DNA of 64,000 nt. It comes from JAMXLO01 sp963812475. Its GTDB lineage: Bacteria; Pseudomonadota; Alphaproteobacteria; Acetobacterales; Acetobacteraceae. The notes beneath the pieces were generated by a model. The model was not told the origin of the DNA and made no database searches. It worked only from the letters and a program-made list of their open reading frames with translations. The stretch covers positions 258,459-322,458 of the forward strand of contig CAWEVI010000050.1 of the NCBI GenBank assembly GCA_963812475.1, read 5' to 3'. Made by a program: the position numbers and the translations under genes. Positions 1 through 8,777 of this stretch are shown piece after piece (the first letter of the stretch is position 1; every line of letters starts with the position of its first letter).

Positions 1-213
1 CGGAGCCTCAACATCGTCCGGTCCTGGACTGGGATAAACCCGGCGATCGACCGCGCCCCGATACTGGGGGAGGTGCCGGGGTTGCCGGGCTTTTTCAATG
101 CTGTCGCGGCAAACGGATATACGCTGGGTCCGGTGGTCGGGCGGATCACCGCCGATGCGGTGCTGCACGGTGAGCCGATCGATCCACACTACCGGTTGGA
201 GCGGTTCGGGTGA
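1..213 (+). CDS. FAD-dependent oxidoreductase (DAO family), C-terminal end only
   Basis: The window opens inside this gene, and the last 70 codons are read in frame 1 up to the TGA at 211. The peptide has the C-terminal pattern of glycine/D-amino-acid oxidase-like flavoenzymes: a W(T)G segment, D-R-A-P-I-L-G-E and then a G(F)FNAVAANGYTLGP helix that closes the FAD site, where the family usually has GHG-T-GP. The replaced His (NGYT instead of GHGxT) is seen in related dehydrogenases. Substrate cannot be told from this fragment. The start, the Rossmann motif and any upstream partners lie outside the window. Confidence 0.7.
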   Translation, partial: RSLNIVRSWTGINPAIDRAPILGEVPGLPGFFNAVAANGYTLGPVVGRITADAVLHGEPIDPHYRLERFG

Positions 214-282
214 CCACGCAGGAAACCAAAGCATCGCCAACGCTCGTTCGATGGTACAAACTGCCGATGAGGAGACCGCCCC

Positions 283-345
283 ACGACCCGTCTGCTCGAC
301 CGCATCGTCATTGATCCGCGGATCTGCGGTGGCGGGCCATGCATA
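283..345 (+). pseudogene. DUF433 antitoxin-like remnant
   Basis: Frame 1 reads LLDRIVIDPRICGGGPCI, which matches the start of DUF433 proteins (usual form: I-x-I-D-P-x-I-C-G-G-K-P-C-I-x-G-T-R). The match breaks off after PCI and the frame stops at 379-381, so the helix-turn-helix body is missing. No clean start codon with a ribosome site precedes it. DUF433 proteins usually sit directly upstream of a DUF5615 PIN-like toxin, and such a toxin relic follows at once. The relic is read directly from the sequence; the antitoxin role comes from family knowledge. Confidence 0.55.
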
Positions 346-346
346 A

Positions 347-640
347 GTGCGCGATCAGGACCTGTCGGGAGCCACCGATGAAGCTCTGTTCTCCGTATTC
401 GGTCAGGAGGAAGGTGCGCTGGTCACGTTTGGCCATGACTTCGGCCATGTCCTCGGATTTCCTCCGGAGCTTGGTCCAGGTGTCGTCGTCCTCGAGCCCG
501 GCACACCGGCCACGCCGCAAAGTCTGGTGGATCGGCTCCGCGAAATGTTGACAATTCTTGCAACAAATAGTTTCGCTCGATCATTGTGGGTCGTCGAACC
601 TGGTCGTGTGCGCATTCACCTCAGGCGCGGGGAAGACTAA
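347..640 (+). pseudogene. DUF5615 PIN-like toxin, N-terminally deleted remnant
   Basis: From a GTG at 347 the frame reads VRDQDLSGATDEALF, then VTFGHDFGHVL, a PG-VVVL strand and an ending around LWVVEPGRVRI. These are the middle and C-terminal parts of DUF5615 proteins, which carry PIN-fold ribonuclease-like acidic residues (the D-E of TDE and the D of HDFG remain here). The first 25 or so residues, with the D-E-N/D metal-binding start, are missing and replaced by the DUF433 fragment just upstream. A deletion seems to have joined the antitoxin start to the toxin middle, so the pair is probably inactive. Confidence 0.6.
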
Positions 641-666
641 CGTCTCGCCCTTTGCTCAAGTTGGCG

Positions 667-1617
667 TCAACTATGAGCCTCCAGGAACCCGCCCACCGCG
701 TCGATGAATCCCTTGGTATTCTGCCCGTGCACGTTGTGCCCGCAATCCGGCACCGTCACCAGCATCCCTTGCGGCAACGCATCGCGCAGCCGCTCCGCCG
801 CATCAGCCGTCAGGATGGCGGAGTTTGCGCCGCGCACCGCCAGTACCGGCAACCTGAATGCGCGCGCGTCATCAAGCGTGATGTTCTCAAGCGGCCCGCT
901 GCCGCGCACCAGCCCCAGCCGGCGTGGATTTGAATCGCATTTGCTGACGAATTTTCCGTCCGCACGCTGCAGCATGTTGTATTTGACCGTGCGCTCGATG
1001 TGCTCGCGCGAGCGGTACGGATCGTACTGCTGCACGTTACGTACGAAGTGGTCCAGATCGTCGAACTCCTCATTGTCGCGCACGAAACCGGCAATCACCT
1101 GGCGTCCGCGATCCGACACCTCCGGACCGACATCCACGATCACCAGCGCGCGCAGCAGCGTCTGGTCACGTTTGGTCAGCAGCATCGCGTTGCGCCCGCC
1201 CATCGAGTGGCCCATCAGGATCGGCTGCTCCAATCCAAGCGCGCCGATGAACGCCTCGGCATCCAGCGACATCTCATGGTTGGAATACGTCACGTCGCGC
1301 GCCCACTCGGTGTCGCCATGGCCGCGCTGATCCAGCGCCAGCACGCGATAGCGGCGCGCCAGATGCAGGCTGACCAGGTCCCAGGAATGCGCCGACTGGT
1401 GGCCACCGTGCAGCAGCACGATGGGCGGGGCATCCCGCGCCCCCCATTCCAGGAAATGAAAGCGCAACTGGCGCAACACGATGTTGCGCGACCAATACGG
1501 TACCCCGGGCGCGTGCGGAATGCCGAGGTCAGCCGCACTGGCGAGCAGCAGGCGGAATTCGTCGGACTCAGTCATATCCAGGGGCTGCGTGGTCTGGGCG
1601 AAATTGTTCAGGTACAT
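667..1617 (-). CDS. alpha/beta hydrolase
   Basis: A single-domain alpha/beta-hydrolase of about 316 residues, likely cytoplasmic since no signal peptide is seen. An oxyanion HGG motif near residue 70, the nucleophile elbow G-H-S-M-G-G near residue 138, the D-Q-R-G-H-G strand, and a C-terminal C-G-H-N-V-H near residue 294 give a complete Ser/His set. Substrate is unknown. A longer start at 1677 is open, but the ATG at 1617 has a GAGG box upstream and begins near the usual family start. The gene converges on the toxin relic and lies just downstream of a decayed hydrolase gene on the same strand. Confidence 0.8.
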   Translation of the reverse strand: MYLNNFAQTTQPLDMTESDEFRLLLASAADLGIPHAPGVPYWSRNIVLRQLRFHFLEWGARDAPPIVLLHGGHQSAHSWDLVSLHLARRYRVLALDQRGHGDTEWARDVTYSNHEMSLDAEAFIGALGLEQPILMGHSMGGRNAMLLTKRDQTLLRALVIVDVGPEVSDRGRQVIAGFVRDNEEFDDLDHFVRNVQQYDPYRSREHIERTVKYNMLQRADGKFVSKCDSNPRRLGLVRGSGPLENITLDDARAFRLPVLAVRGANSAILTADAAERLRDALPQGMLVTVPDCGHNVHGQNTKGFIDAVGGFLEAHS

Positions 1618-1694
1618 CCGGGTGTCTCGACCTCGTGCTGCTTGCGCCACGTTCGGCCAAGCCCGCTTGGATGGCAACGGGCAGAGGCCTGCGC

Positions 1695-2432
1695 TCAGGG
1701 CGTCAGGTTCAGCGTGGACTCCGGCTGGCTGACCTGGATGGTGCGGATCGCCGTTCCGTCGAGGCCGGCCTTGTCCAGGTCTCCCTCCCGCGCCTGCAGA
1801 TCATCGAAGGTGCGGACGTAGTATTGCCTCGCCTTCAGGTCCGCGACCACGCTCCACTCGGTGATCTCGGTGCCGTTGACCCCACCACCCGCCGTTGCAT
1901 CGGCCGATGTCCGGATGGTGCCCGGCACGATGTCGAAGGTGTTCAGTATGTGGAACGCCAAGCCCACCGCATCGGCACTGGTCGGTTCCTTTGGCGCACT
2001 GTAGGAAAACAGGAAAGCGCGGAGGAAACGCGATGGCGAGGTCATATCGCCGGGCAGCCCCACCGACCCCGCACCGGAGCTTGGCGGCGACAATGTCAAA
2101 GTGCCAAGTGTCAGCGGCCTGGGCTCGGTGACCGATAGATCGAGGTACATGCCCAGGTGTGCCAGGTGCCAGTCGAAGGGCGGCGCGTTCGTCATCACCC
2201 CGGTCGGGTTGTCAAACATCGTCAGCCGACCGCCGACATATTCGATGACAAGGCTCGCACCGCCGGCGTCATGCAGCGTGACATGCAGCAGTACCGGCAT
2301 TTTGAACACCGCCAGCGATGACCGGTTCACCAGGATGCTCGGCAGTGCCGCCTTCGCCTCTGCGACGGTCGCAAAACTGGTCAGGAGGTACAGCAGCAGT
2401 GCGAAACCGACCATCGCCGATGCGTGCGGCAA
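1695..2432 (-). pseudogene. choloylglycine hydrolase/penicillin acylase family, C-terminal part only
   Basis: This frame holds the back two thirds of a linear-amide C-N hydrolase of the Ntn family: FATVAEAKAALP, then ASLVIEYVGG, the YDNP-like MFDNPTGVMTNAPPFDWHL segment, and the later FHILNTFDIVPGT and TEWSVVADL blocks. The N-terminal third is absent, including the Cys that becomes the catalytic nucleophile, so the product cannot be active. Upstream of about 2400 the sequence changes to unrelated NnrU-like coding DNA in other frames. The apparent start at 2432 is therefore an accident of the junction. Confidence in the family is good; that it is a broken gene is inferred from the missing start. 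Confidence 0.6.
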
Positions 2433-2510
2433 TCACATCGCGCACCGCGTCCCGGCAATGCCGATGTGGATACCGATCCAGACGAGAGCGGCGACGATGA
2501 GCAGGCTCAC
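2380..2510 (-). pseudogene. NnrU-like membrane protein, N-terminal remnant
   Basis: From a GTG at 2510, with a GAGGTGG box just upstream, the minus strand reads MSLLIVAALVWIGIHIGIAG followed by TR. It then continues in a second frame as RDAVRDVIAARIGDGRFR. Together they match the start of NnrU-family proteins (a G-I-H-L/I helix followed by a basic L-R-D-x-L-x-x-R-x-G segment). A frameshift after the first helix and the loss of everything downstream leave only about 40 residues. The fragment then runs into the middle of the choloylglycine-hydrolase relic, which marks a deletion junction near 2385-2400. The call rests on short motifs. Confidence 0.4.
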
Positions 2511-2614
2511 TGGCCACCTCTCGTCGTCAGACTTCAGTTCGTTGCCAGACTTCAGCAAATACCGGCGACTGATGCATGTCGACAACGGACCCGCGTTTGC
2601 GGCGGATCATTGTG

Positions 2615-3733
2615 TCAGCCGACCGCGACCTGGAAAATGCGCATATAGTTGCCGCCGACGATCTTGCCCGTTTCTTCGGGGCTGAAGCCACCTCGCAGCA
2701 TCGCCGCGACCAACTGCACCCATTGCGCATAGTCTTGCAGACTGCCAGGCGACACCTGCTGGTCGGTGCCGATACTCACATGATCGACGCCGACGACATC
2801 GACCATCTCCTTCATCCCATCGACATATTTGTCCAGGCTCGGGAAGAAGTGCCAGATGCCGATGGAACCGCCGGTCTCGGCGATGATCCTCGCGTGGTCA
2901 GGGCTGATCTGGCGCCCCTTCAGCGGGGTCGGGCCCATCGCCCGCGAATCGGCGATCGCGGTGTGCGACAGCAATAGCGGTTTCGTGGCGACCTTGGCCG
3001 CCTGCTTCACCGTGGCTTCGGTGGCGTGTGCAACATCGCAGACAACCCCGAGCCGCTGACACGCCTGGATCGCCTCGGCGCCGAACGGGGTGAGCCCGTT
3101 GTGAGTGACCGCACCAAGCTGAAAATCGCCGATGTCGTTCGGCGTGAAATGCACAAGCTGCGCATGCCGGACACCGCGCCGGTGCGCCTCCTCGAGCCGT
3201 TCGAATTTCTGCTCCAGGAAGTCGAACCCTTCGATGTCCATGACGATAACCGGCTGCCCCTCGGCATGCGCCGCAGCGATATCCTGCGCGGTCAGGGCAC
3301 GGCGCACGCCGTGACTCGCCACCATTTCATCGACCCAGGCGAGGCGGTCGAGATGGTACTGGTAGAGTTCTCCCGGGGCGGGCATGCGCACGACGCCGGG
3401 AACGCCCGCCGGCGTCCTACCGAGCAGGGGCATGTCCGGCACGTCGGCGAGGCAGGCGACCGCAAGCGATCCGGCCCGCATGCCCGTCGCAAGGTCGTCG
3501 TTGGGCGGCGCTTTCGAGATGATCCCAGTCGTCCCGCCATGCGTGTGGACATCGACGGAGACGGACTTGCGCAGGACATCAAGCGCGGCAGACGTGCTCG
3601 CGGCCGTTTGCGCCGCAGCCGTCGAGCCGCGCGGTGCGATGCCGCCCGCGAGCATCGCGCTGACGGACGTCACGATCGTGCCCCATACCCATTGCCTGCG
3701 AGTCAACGCGTGACAGCAACCACAGCAGTTCAT
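2615..3733 (-). CDS. membrane dipeptidase (peptidase M19 family), Tat-exported
   Basis: A zinc dipeptidase of the renal-dipeptidase (M19) family, about 372 residues, expected to cleave dipeptides outside the cytoplasm. The start at 3733 follows a GGAGGA box; the frame is open further up but without a site. The N-terminus has a Cys-rich stub (NCCGCC), then a twin-arginine signal (L-T-R-R-Q-W plus a hydrophobic stretch and an A-rich end). Metal ligands are visible as V-D-V-H-T-H near residue 60-65, the D-I-E-G-F glutamate, D-V-A-H and L-L-S-H. The usual M19 motif is D-x-H-x-D, so H-T-H is a slight variant. It is divergent from the gamma-glutamyltransferase gene; both act on gamma-glutamyl or dipeptide products. 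Confidence 0.8.
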   Translation of the reverse strand: MNCCGCCHALTRRQWVWGTIVTSVSAMLAGGIAPRGSTAAAQTAASTSAALDVLRKSVSVDVHTHGGTTGIISKAPPNDDLATGMRAGSLAVACLADVPDMPLLGRTPAGVPGVVRMPAPGELYQYHLDRLAWVDEMVASHGVRRALTAQDIAAAHAEGQPVIVMDIEGFDFLEQKFERLEEAHRRGVRHAQLVHFTPNDIGDFQLGAVTHNGLTPFGAEAIQACQRLGVVCDVAHATEATVKQAAKVATKPLLLSHTAIADSRAMGPTPLKGRQISPDHARIIAETGGSIGIWHFFPSLDKYVDGMKEMVDVVGVDHVSIGTDQQVSPGSLQDYAQWVQLVAAMLRGGFSPEETGKIVGGNYMRIFQVAVG

Positions 3734-3939
3734 GTCGTTTCCTCCGACGCTTCCAGTGGCCTTTTGTCTTGCAGGGCGCGGCAAATCACGTCAGCTGATC
3801 TTCCGCGCCAGCCGGTGTCCCGTCAATCGAGATGCCCGGGCTGCTGCGGTGGTTCCCATCGGTTTGTCGAACAGCGCGGCGCCGTGCATAGATGACGGCT
3901 CAAGCGCATCCTTGCTGAGATATGAGACGGGAAGAGAAG

Positions 3940-5518
3940 ATGCAGTACACACCTCCGCCACACGTCACGCAGTACTGGCAGCTCAGCAAGCCATCCGCCA
4001 AGGGCCGCCGCGGCATGGTGGTGTCGCAGGCCAAGGGCGCCGCGGAAGCAGGCGTTGCGGTGTTGGATGCCGGGGGCAATGCGATCGACGCCGCGGTGGC
4101 GACGGCGCTGGCGCTGGCCACGCACGAGCCGTGGAATTCCGGCCTCGGCGGCATCGGCTTTGCGCTGGTGCACCGCTCCGGCCAGCAGCGCGCCGAGGTG
4201 GTGGATTTCGGCCCGCGCGCGCCGGCAGCGGCGGACCCCGCGCGTTACCGGCTGACCGGCCGCATGACCACCGATCTGTTCGCGTGGCCCGAAGTCGAGG
4301 GCGACATCAACATCCACGGCCCGTTGTCGGTCGCGATCCCGTCCTCGGTCGCGGGCTACGATTACATGCACCGGCAATGGGGCAAGCTGCCGCTGGCCGA
4401 GGTGATCGCACCGGCCATCGCCCTGGCAAAGCGCGGCCTGCCGCAGGACTGGTACACCGCACTGAAGGTCGCCACGTCCGCCTCAGCAATTCGGCTCTAT
4501 CCGACGACGGCAAGCGTCTATCTGCCCAACGGATTGCCGCCGGCGCCGCCCTATCAGGGCAAGCCCGGCTTCTTCCGCCAGGGAAACCTGCCGGAGACGT
4601 TGGAGCGCCTCTCCAAGGCTGGGCTGCGTGACTTCTACGAGGGCGACGTTGCCGCCTCGGTCGTCGCGGATATCAAGTCGCTCGGTGGCGTCGTGTCACT
4701 GGACGATCTGCGTAACTGCCAGGCGCGCACCCGGCCGGCGGAGGAGGTGGGTTGGCGCGGTCGGACACTGCAACTCACCGGCGGGCTGACCGCTGCGCCG
4801 ACGCTTGAAGCGCGTTCTGGAGGGGATGGCCGATGCGCCATATGGCGGTGCCGCGCCGTCGCCGGCGTGGTATCGCACGCTCGCCCGGGTGATGAAGGCG
4901 GCCTACGCCGAACGCCTGGCCGGTCTTGGCGAGTCTGAGCCGCTGGCGGCCGAAAGCTGCACCACGCATCTGACCGCGTGCGACGCCGAGGGCAACACGG
5001 TGGCGATGACCACCACGCTGATGTCCTCGTTCGGCAGCCGCGTGCTGCTGCCGCAATCGGGCGTGCTGCTGAACAACGGCATGATGTGGTTCGACCCGCG
5101 GCCGGGCATGCCGAACTCGATCGCTCCGGGCAAGCGGCCGCTTTGCAACATGCTGCCGATCATGCTGACCGAGGACGGCCGGCCGTTCCTCACCGGGGGC
5201 GCCTCGGGCGGGCGGCGCATCATGGCGGCGGTGTTCCAGCTGATGACGTTCATCGCGGATTTCGGCATGGACGTGGAGACGGCGGCGCATCATCCGCGCA
5301 TCAACGTCTCCAGCGCCGGCAGCGCCAGCGCCGACAGACGGCTGCCTGCGGCGGTGCTGGATGCGCTGGCGGCGGACGGTCCGCTGGAGGTCGTCGAGCA
5401 CAGTGCAGTGCCGATCAACTTCGCCTGCCCGAATGTGATCGTGCAATCTGCGGGCGGCATCCGCACCGGCATCAGCGATGCCGCTTCGCCCTGGTCGGGC
5501 GCGGTGGCACAAACGTAG
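3940..5518 (+). pseudogene. ggt: gamma-glutamyltransferase, interrupted by one frameshift
   Basis: Two consecutive frames together encode a full gamma-glutamyltransferase-like Ntn hydrolase of about 525 residues, which removes gamma-glutamyl groups from glutathione-type substrates. The first frame (to about 4803) has the large-subunit blocks GGNAIDAAVATALAL and GLGGIGFAL. The second has the autocleavage/nucleophile site C-T-T-H-L, D-A-E-G-N-T-V-A-M and the G-G-A-S-G-G glycine loop. The switch lies at about 4800-4806, where removing one T from CTTG would rejoin APTL with KRVLEGM. The summed length is one base over a multiple of three. The start at 3940 follows GGGAAGAG. It could be a real pseudogene or a one-base assembly error, since all catalytic motifs are intact. 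Confidence 0.75.
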
Positions 5519-5545
5519 GCGGCCGCCTGCCGGTAACCTCCGCCC

Positions 5546-6604
5546 TCAATAACCCCGTTCCCAATCGATGACGTTCCGCAGCGGCGCCCCCTCGATCCAT
5601 GCCCGCAGATTGTCGCAGAAAATTTCAATCGCCCCATGCCGGCTCTCATCGCTCGCCCCCGAGACATGCGGCGTGATCAGCACCCGTGGATCGCGCCACA
5701 ACCTCGCGGGCGGCAAATGCTCGAACTCCCCATTGTAAACATCCAAAACGACGCCCCGCAGATGCCCGCGCCCAAGCGCGTCCGCGAGCGCCGCCTCGTC
5801 CACGATCTCGCCCCGCGCGACGTTGACCAGCACGCACCCAGGCTTCATCGCCGCCAGCCGCGGCGCGTTGATCAGATCCGTTGTCTCCGGTGTCCACTGG
5901 CAGCAGATCACCACGAAGTCGCTCTCGCGCAGGAACCGGTCGAGATCGTCGGTACCCCCTAGCTGGGAGAACCCCGTCGGAAGTGGCGCCCCAGGCTCCG
6001 GGCGCCGCCGCGTGCCGATCACGCGCATGCCGAGCGCCGCGGCGAGCCGGCCGACATCGCGGCCGATCCCGCCAGCGCCGACCACACACACCGTCTTGCC
6101 CTCGATCAGCAGCGGCCGATACGCGCGATGATCGAATGCTCCCGATTCCCGATCGAGCACGGCGCGGTCGAATCCCTTGGCGAAGTGCAGTATCCCCGCG
6201 ATCGCGTATTCCGCCATCGCCAGTGTGTTGCCGGACCCGCGCGACGTCGTGACCACCACGTCGCTGCCCCAAAGATCGCCCAGCCGCAGATTGCTCGCTC
6301 CCGCCGGTCGCTGATGAAACCACCGCAGCCGCGGCGCACGCGCACGCAGATCGAACGGGAATGGCCATCCACCGAGGATCACGTCCGCCTCGGCGAGCAG
6401 CCGGTCGCGTTCCTCGCGCGTGCCCGAGCCGGCGACGCCCGGCGCCAGATAGCGTGAGGCGGCATAGGTCGGCCAGGTCTCCCGAATTTCACCGTCGAAC
6501 CAGCCGCCTGCGTCAACCAGATGCACCGATGGATCAACCGCCTCGATCCTGGCGCGATCCGCCGCGCTGATGCGCTGGATGTTGACCACGTTCACTCTTG
6601 GCAT
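5546..6604 (-). CDS. D-2-hydroxyacid dehydrogenase (NAD-binding)
   Basis: A protein of about 352 residues of the D-isomer-specific 2-hydroxyacid dehydrogenase family, which oxidises D-2-hydroxyacids or reduces 2-oxoacids with NAD(P). The central Rossmann motif G-A-G-G-I-G follows the TVCVV strand, with G-T-R-R-R after it suggesting NADP preference. The catalytic set is visible: N-V-A-R-G-E-I-V-D-E (Arg), the downstream acidic residue and T-P-H-V-S-G (His). ATG at 6604 sits behind GGAGA; ATG at 6616 is an alternative. Exact substrate is unknown. It converges on the ggt gene. Confidence 0.85.
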   Translation of the reverse strand: MPRVNVVNIQRISAADRARIEAVDPSVHLVDAGGWFDGEIRETWPTYAASRYLAPGVAGSGTREERDRLLAEADVILGGWPFPFDLRARAPRLRWFHQRPAGASNLRLGDLWGSDVVVTTSRGSGNTLAMAEYAIAGILHFAKGFDRAVLDRESGAFDHRAYRPLLIEGKTVCVVGAGGIGRDVGRLAAALGMRVIGTRRRPEPGAPLPTGFSQLGGTDDLDRFLRESDFVVICCQWTPETTDLINAPRLAAMKPGCVLVNVARGEIVDEAALADALGRGHLRGVVLDVYNGEFEHLPPARLWRDPRVLITPHVSGASDESRHGAIEIFCDNLRAWIEGAPLRNVIDWERGY

Positions 6605-6700
6605 GGACGTCTCCATGAGATCGTTCGGTACCGGCGCAGCCCCGACTGTTGCCCCTGCAATCGCATCCCGACGCGCGCGCTCATTGGCACGTGACGTGCT

Positions 6701-8710
6701 TTAGACGGCTTCGCCAGCCGCATGTCCGCTTGCGGTGGCAAACAGCATCTCCTGCGGTGCACGTGCGTCTCCCACCAGTATGACCGGGATTCCCGCCGCC
6801 TCCAGCGGTGCAGCTAATTGATCGTCCGGGGCGCGTGGCGTGGCATACGTCAGCAACGCCAGATCATCGATCACACGGACATTGCCGTTGTAGATGTTGA
6901 CGATGTCGAGCCGTCCCTCGGCGCAGGCGTTGCTCCAACGCGGTTCACACAGCGTGACCACTTCGATGCGTTGCTCCGCCATGCGGCGCAGTATGCCCTG
7001 GCGCGTCACCATCTGCACGTCGCTGGCGATCGTGTCGCGCGGCGTTACGATCACGGCCCGCTCGAAGCGCGCGCGCAGCGCTTCGGCCGCGGCATAGGTT
7101 CCTTCGGTGTGGTCGGTGTCGAACAGCACAGCGGTACCAGGCTGGCGGGCATCGTGACGCAATATTTCGACCAGCGCGGAACGTAGGTCGGGCACATATC
7201 CTTCCGCGCGCGCGCCGGCGGGCAGCCAGTCGGGCGCGATCATCGTGGAGCCCGTCGCCAGGATTACGGCGTGCGGCTGAAGTGCCACGATATCCGCCGC
7301 CGTCGCTGGCCGGCCCAGCACGAAGCGCGCTCCGGCACGGTGCGCCGCAACGGTCTGATAGTCATAGATTGAGGAAATCGTCTCTCCGCCCGGCAACTTC
7401 TCGCGCAGGAATGCCTTGCCGCCGATCGCATCCGACGCGCCGAACACCGTGACATCGTGTCCGCGCGCGGCGGCAACCCAGGCGGCCTCCATCCCCGCGA
7501 TGCCCGCGCCGACCACCACCACGCGCTTCGGTGTCTCGGTCCGCGACGGGACAAAATCCACTTCGTCGGGTCGGCTGACGCGCGGGTTGTTCACGCAGGC
7601 GATCGGCACATGCATCGTCACGATCGCCCCCCAGCAGGTGTTGCACGACAGGCAGTAGCGGATGTCCCATGTGCGCCCCTGCGCGGCTTTGCGCGGCCAC
7701 GCCGGATCGGCCACGAGCGGACGGCCGAGCGCGATCAACGACGCCTCGCCGCGCGCGAGAATCCCGTCCGCCTCCGCCGGATCGGTGATGCGTCCGAGCG
7801 CCATCAACGGCACCCCGTTCAAACGGTGCCGCAGTTCCTTGATGTAATGCATGTACGGCATCGGCGGACCGAAGCGGTCGGGCGTGTGCATCTCCAGCGT
7901 GCGTGCATGAGCCCCACCCGCGAAGCAGACGTAATCGACATTGCACGAACGGGTGAGCAGATCAGCGATGATGCCGGCTTCTGCGGGGCCGATGCTGCCC
8001 GGCATTCCGTCATCACCCGGGAGCTTCAGCCCAACGATAAAGTCTGCCCCGCACGCCGTTCGCAACGCCCTCACCAAGTCGGCGACAATGCGAGTTCGGC
8101 CTTCCCAATCGCCACCAAATTCATCATCGCGTCGGTTGGACCAGGGAGAGAGAAACTGATGGAACAGGTGCCCATGTCCAGCGGAGATTTCGGCGCCGGA
8201 AAAGCCGCACATCTTCAGGTGCGATGCGGAGTCCGCGATCTGCTCGATCAAATCGCGTACGTCTCCTGCCGTCAGCGCCCGCGGCACCGTCCAGGAGAGA
8301 TCGTCGGGCAGAGCGGACGCGCCGATCGCTTCCGAGTTGCGTCCCGGATAGTGGCGCCCGCGTCCCGCATCCTGGATTTGCCCGAGCAGACGGCAATCCT
8401 GGCCTTCCACCGCATCGACCAGGCGTTTCAGCCCGTCCGCGTCGTCGCGCCGCCATACCTGCACGCGTGGCAGACCGGCCTGGTGCCGCATCATGCCGAG
8501 TGGTTCCGTCACCGTCATCGCAGCCCCGCCGGCGGCGCGATTGGCGTGGTACTGGATCAGCCGATCCGTCACCCGTCCCGCGGGCGTGGCGAGCAGACTC
8601 ATCGACGCGTGGGTGATTCGGTTGCGCAGCCGTTTGCCCGCCAGCTCGAACGGGGAGAAGAGGATAGCGAAATCGGCGGTGTCGCGCATGGGGCGAACTA
8701 CATTATCCAT
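6701..8710 (-). CDS. NADH:flavin oxidoreductase / 2,4-dienoyl-CoA reductase-like two-domain enzyme
   Basis: A 669-residue enzyme with the layout of trimethylamine dehydrogenase and 2,4-dienoyl-CoA reductase: an Old Yellow Enzyme-type FMN barrel (residues ~15-350; F-S-P-F-E-L, the S-A-G-H-G-H-L-F-H-Q-F substrate/FMN loop, R-x-x-P-L-V-A-D-P), a 4Fe-4S cysteine cluster (C-L-S-C-N-T-C and a following C-V-N-N-P), then an FAD/NAD domain opening V-V-V-G-A-G-I-A-G. Electrons would pass from NAD(P)H through FAD and Fe-S to FMN. The active-site His pair is present as S-A-G-H-G-H. Substrate is not predictable. A palindromic repeat lies directly upstream of its start. Confidence 0.85.
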   Translation of the reverse strand: MDNVVRPMRDTADFAILFSPFELAGKRLRNRITHASMSLLATPAGRVTDRLIQYHANRAAGGAAMTVTEPLGMMRHQAGLPRVQVWRRDDADGLKRLVDAVEGQDCRLLGQIQDAGRGRHYPGRNSEAIGASALPDDLSWTVPRALTAGDVRDLIEQIADSASHLKMCGFSGAEISAGHGHLFHQFLSPWSNRRDDEFGGDWEGRTRIVADLVRALRTACGADFIVGLKLPGDDGMPGSIGPAEAGIIADLLTRSCNVDYVCFAGGAHARTLEMHTPDRFGPPMPYMHYIKELRHRLNGVPLMALGRITDPAEADGILARGEASLIALGRPLVADPAWPRKAAQGRTWDIRYCLSCNTCWGAIVTMHVPIACVNNPRVSRPDEVDFVPSRTETPKRVVVVGAGIAGMEAAWVAAARGHDVTVFGASDAIGGKAFLREKLPGGETISSIYDYQTVAAHRAGARFVLGRPATAADIVALQPHAVILATGSTMIAPDWLPAGARAEGYVPDLRSALVEILRHDARQPGTAVLFDTDHTEGTYAAAEALRARFERAVIVTPRDTIASDVQMVTRQGILRRMAEQRIEVVTLCEPRWSNACAEGRLDIVNIYNGNVRVIDDLALLTYATPRAPDDQLAAPLEAAGIPVILVGDARAPQEMLFATASGHAAGEAV

Positions 8711-8725
8711 TCAAATCGGGAAAAT

Positions 8726-8753
8726 CGTCATTCCCGCGAAAGCGGGAACCCAG
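8726..8753. repeat. dispersed inverted repeat, family A copy 1
   Basis: CGTCATTCCCGCGAAAGCGG continues with GAACCCAG. The arms TTCCCGC/GCGGGAA pair around a short GAAA loop. The same CGTCATTCCCGC core recurs at 50558-50585, and a degraded version lies at 56430-56500. It sits in the 67-base gap between two minus-strand genes. Such CGTCATTCCCGC elements are common extragenic repeats in proteobacteria. Confidence 0.6.
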
Positions 8754-8777
8754 CGGAATCGCCTGCCCGGCCCACGC

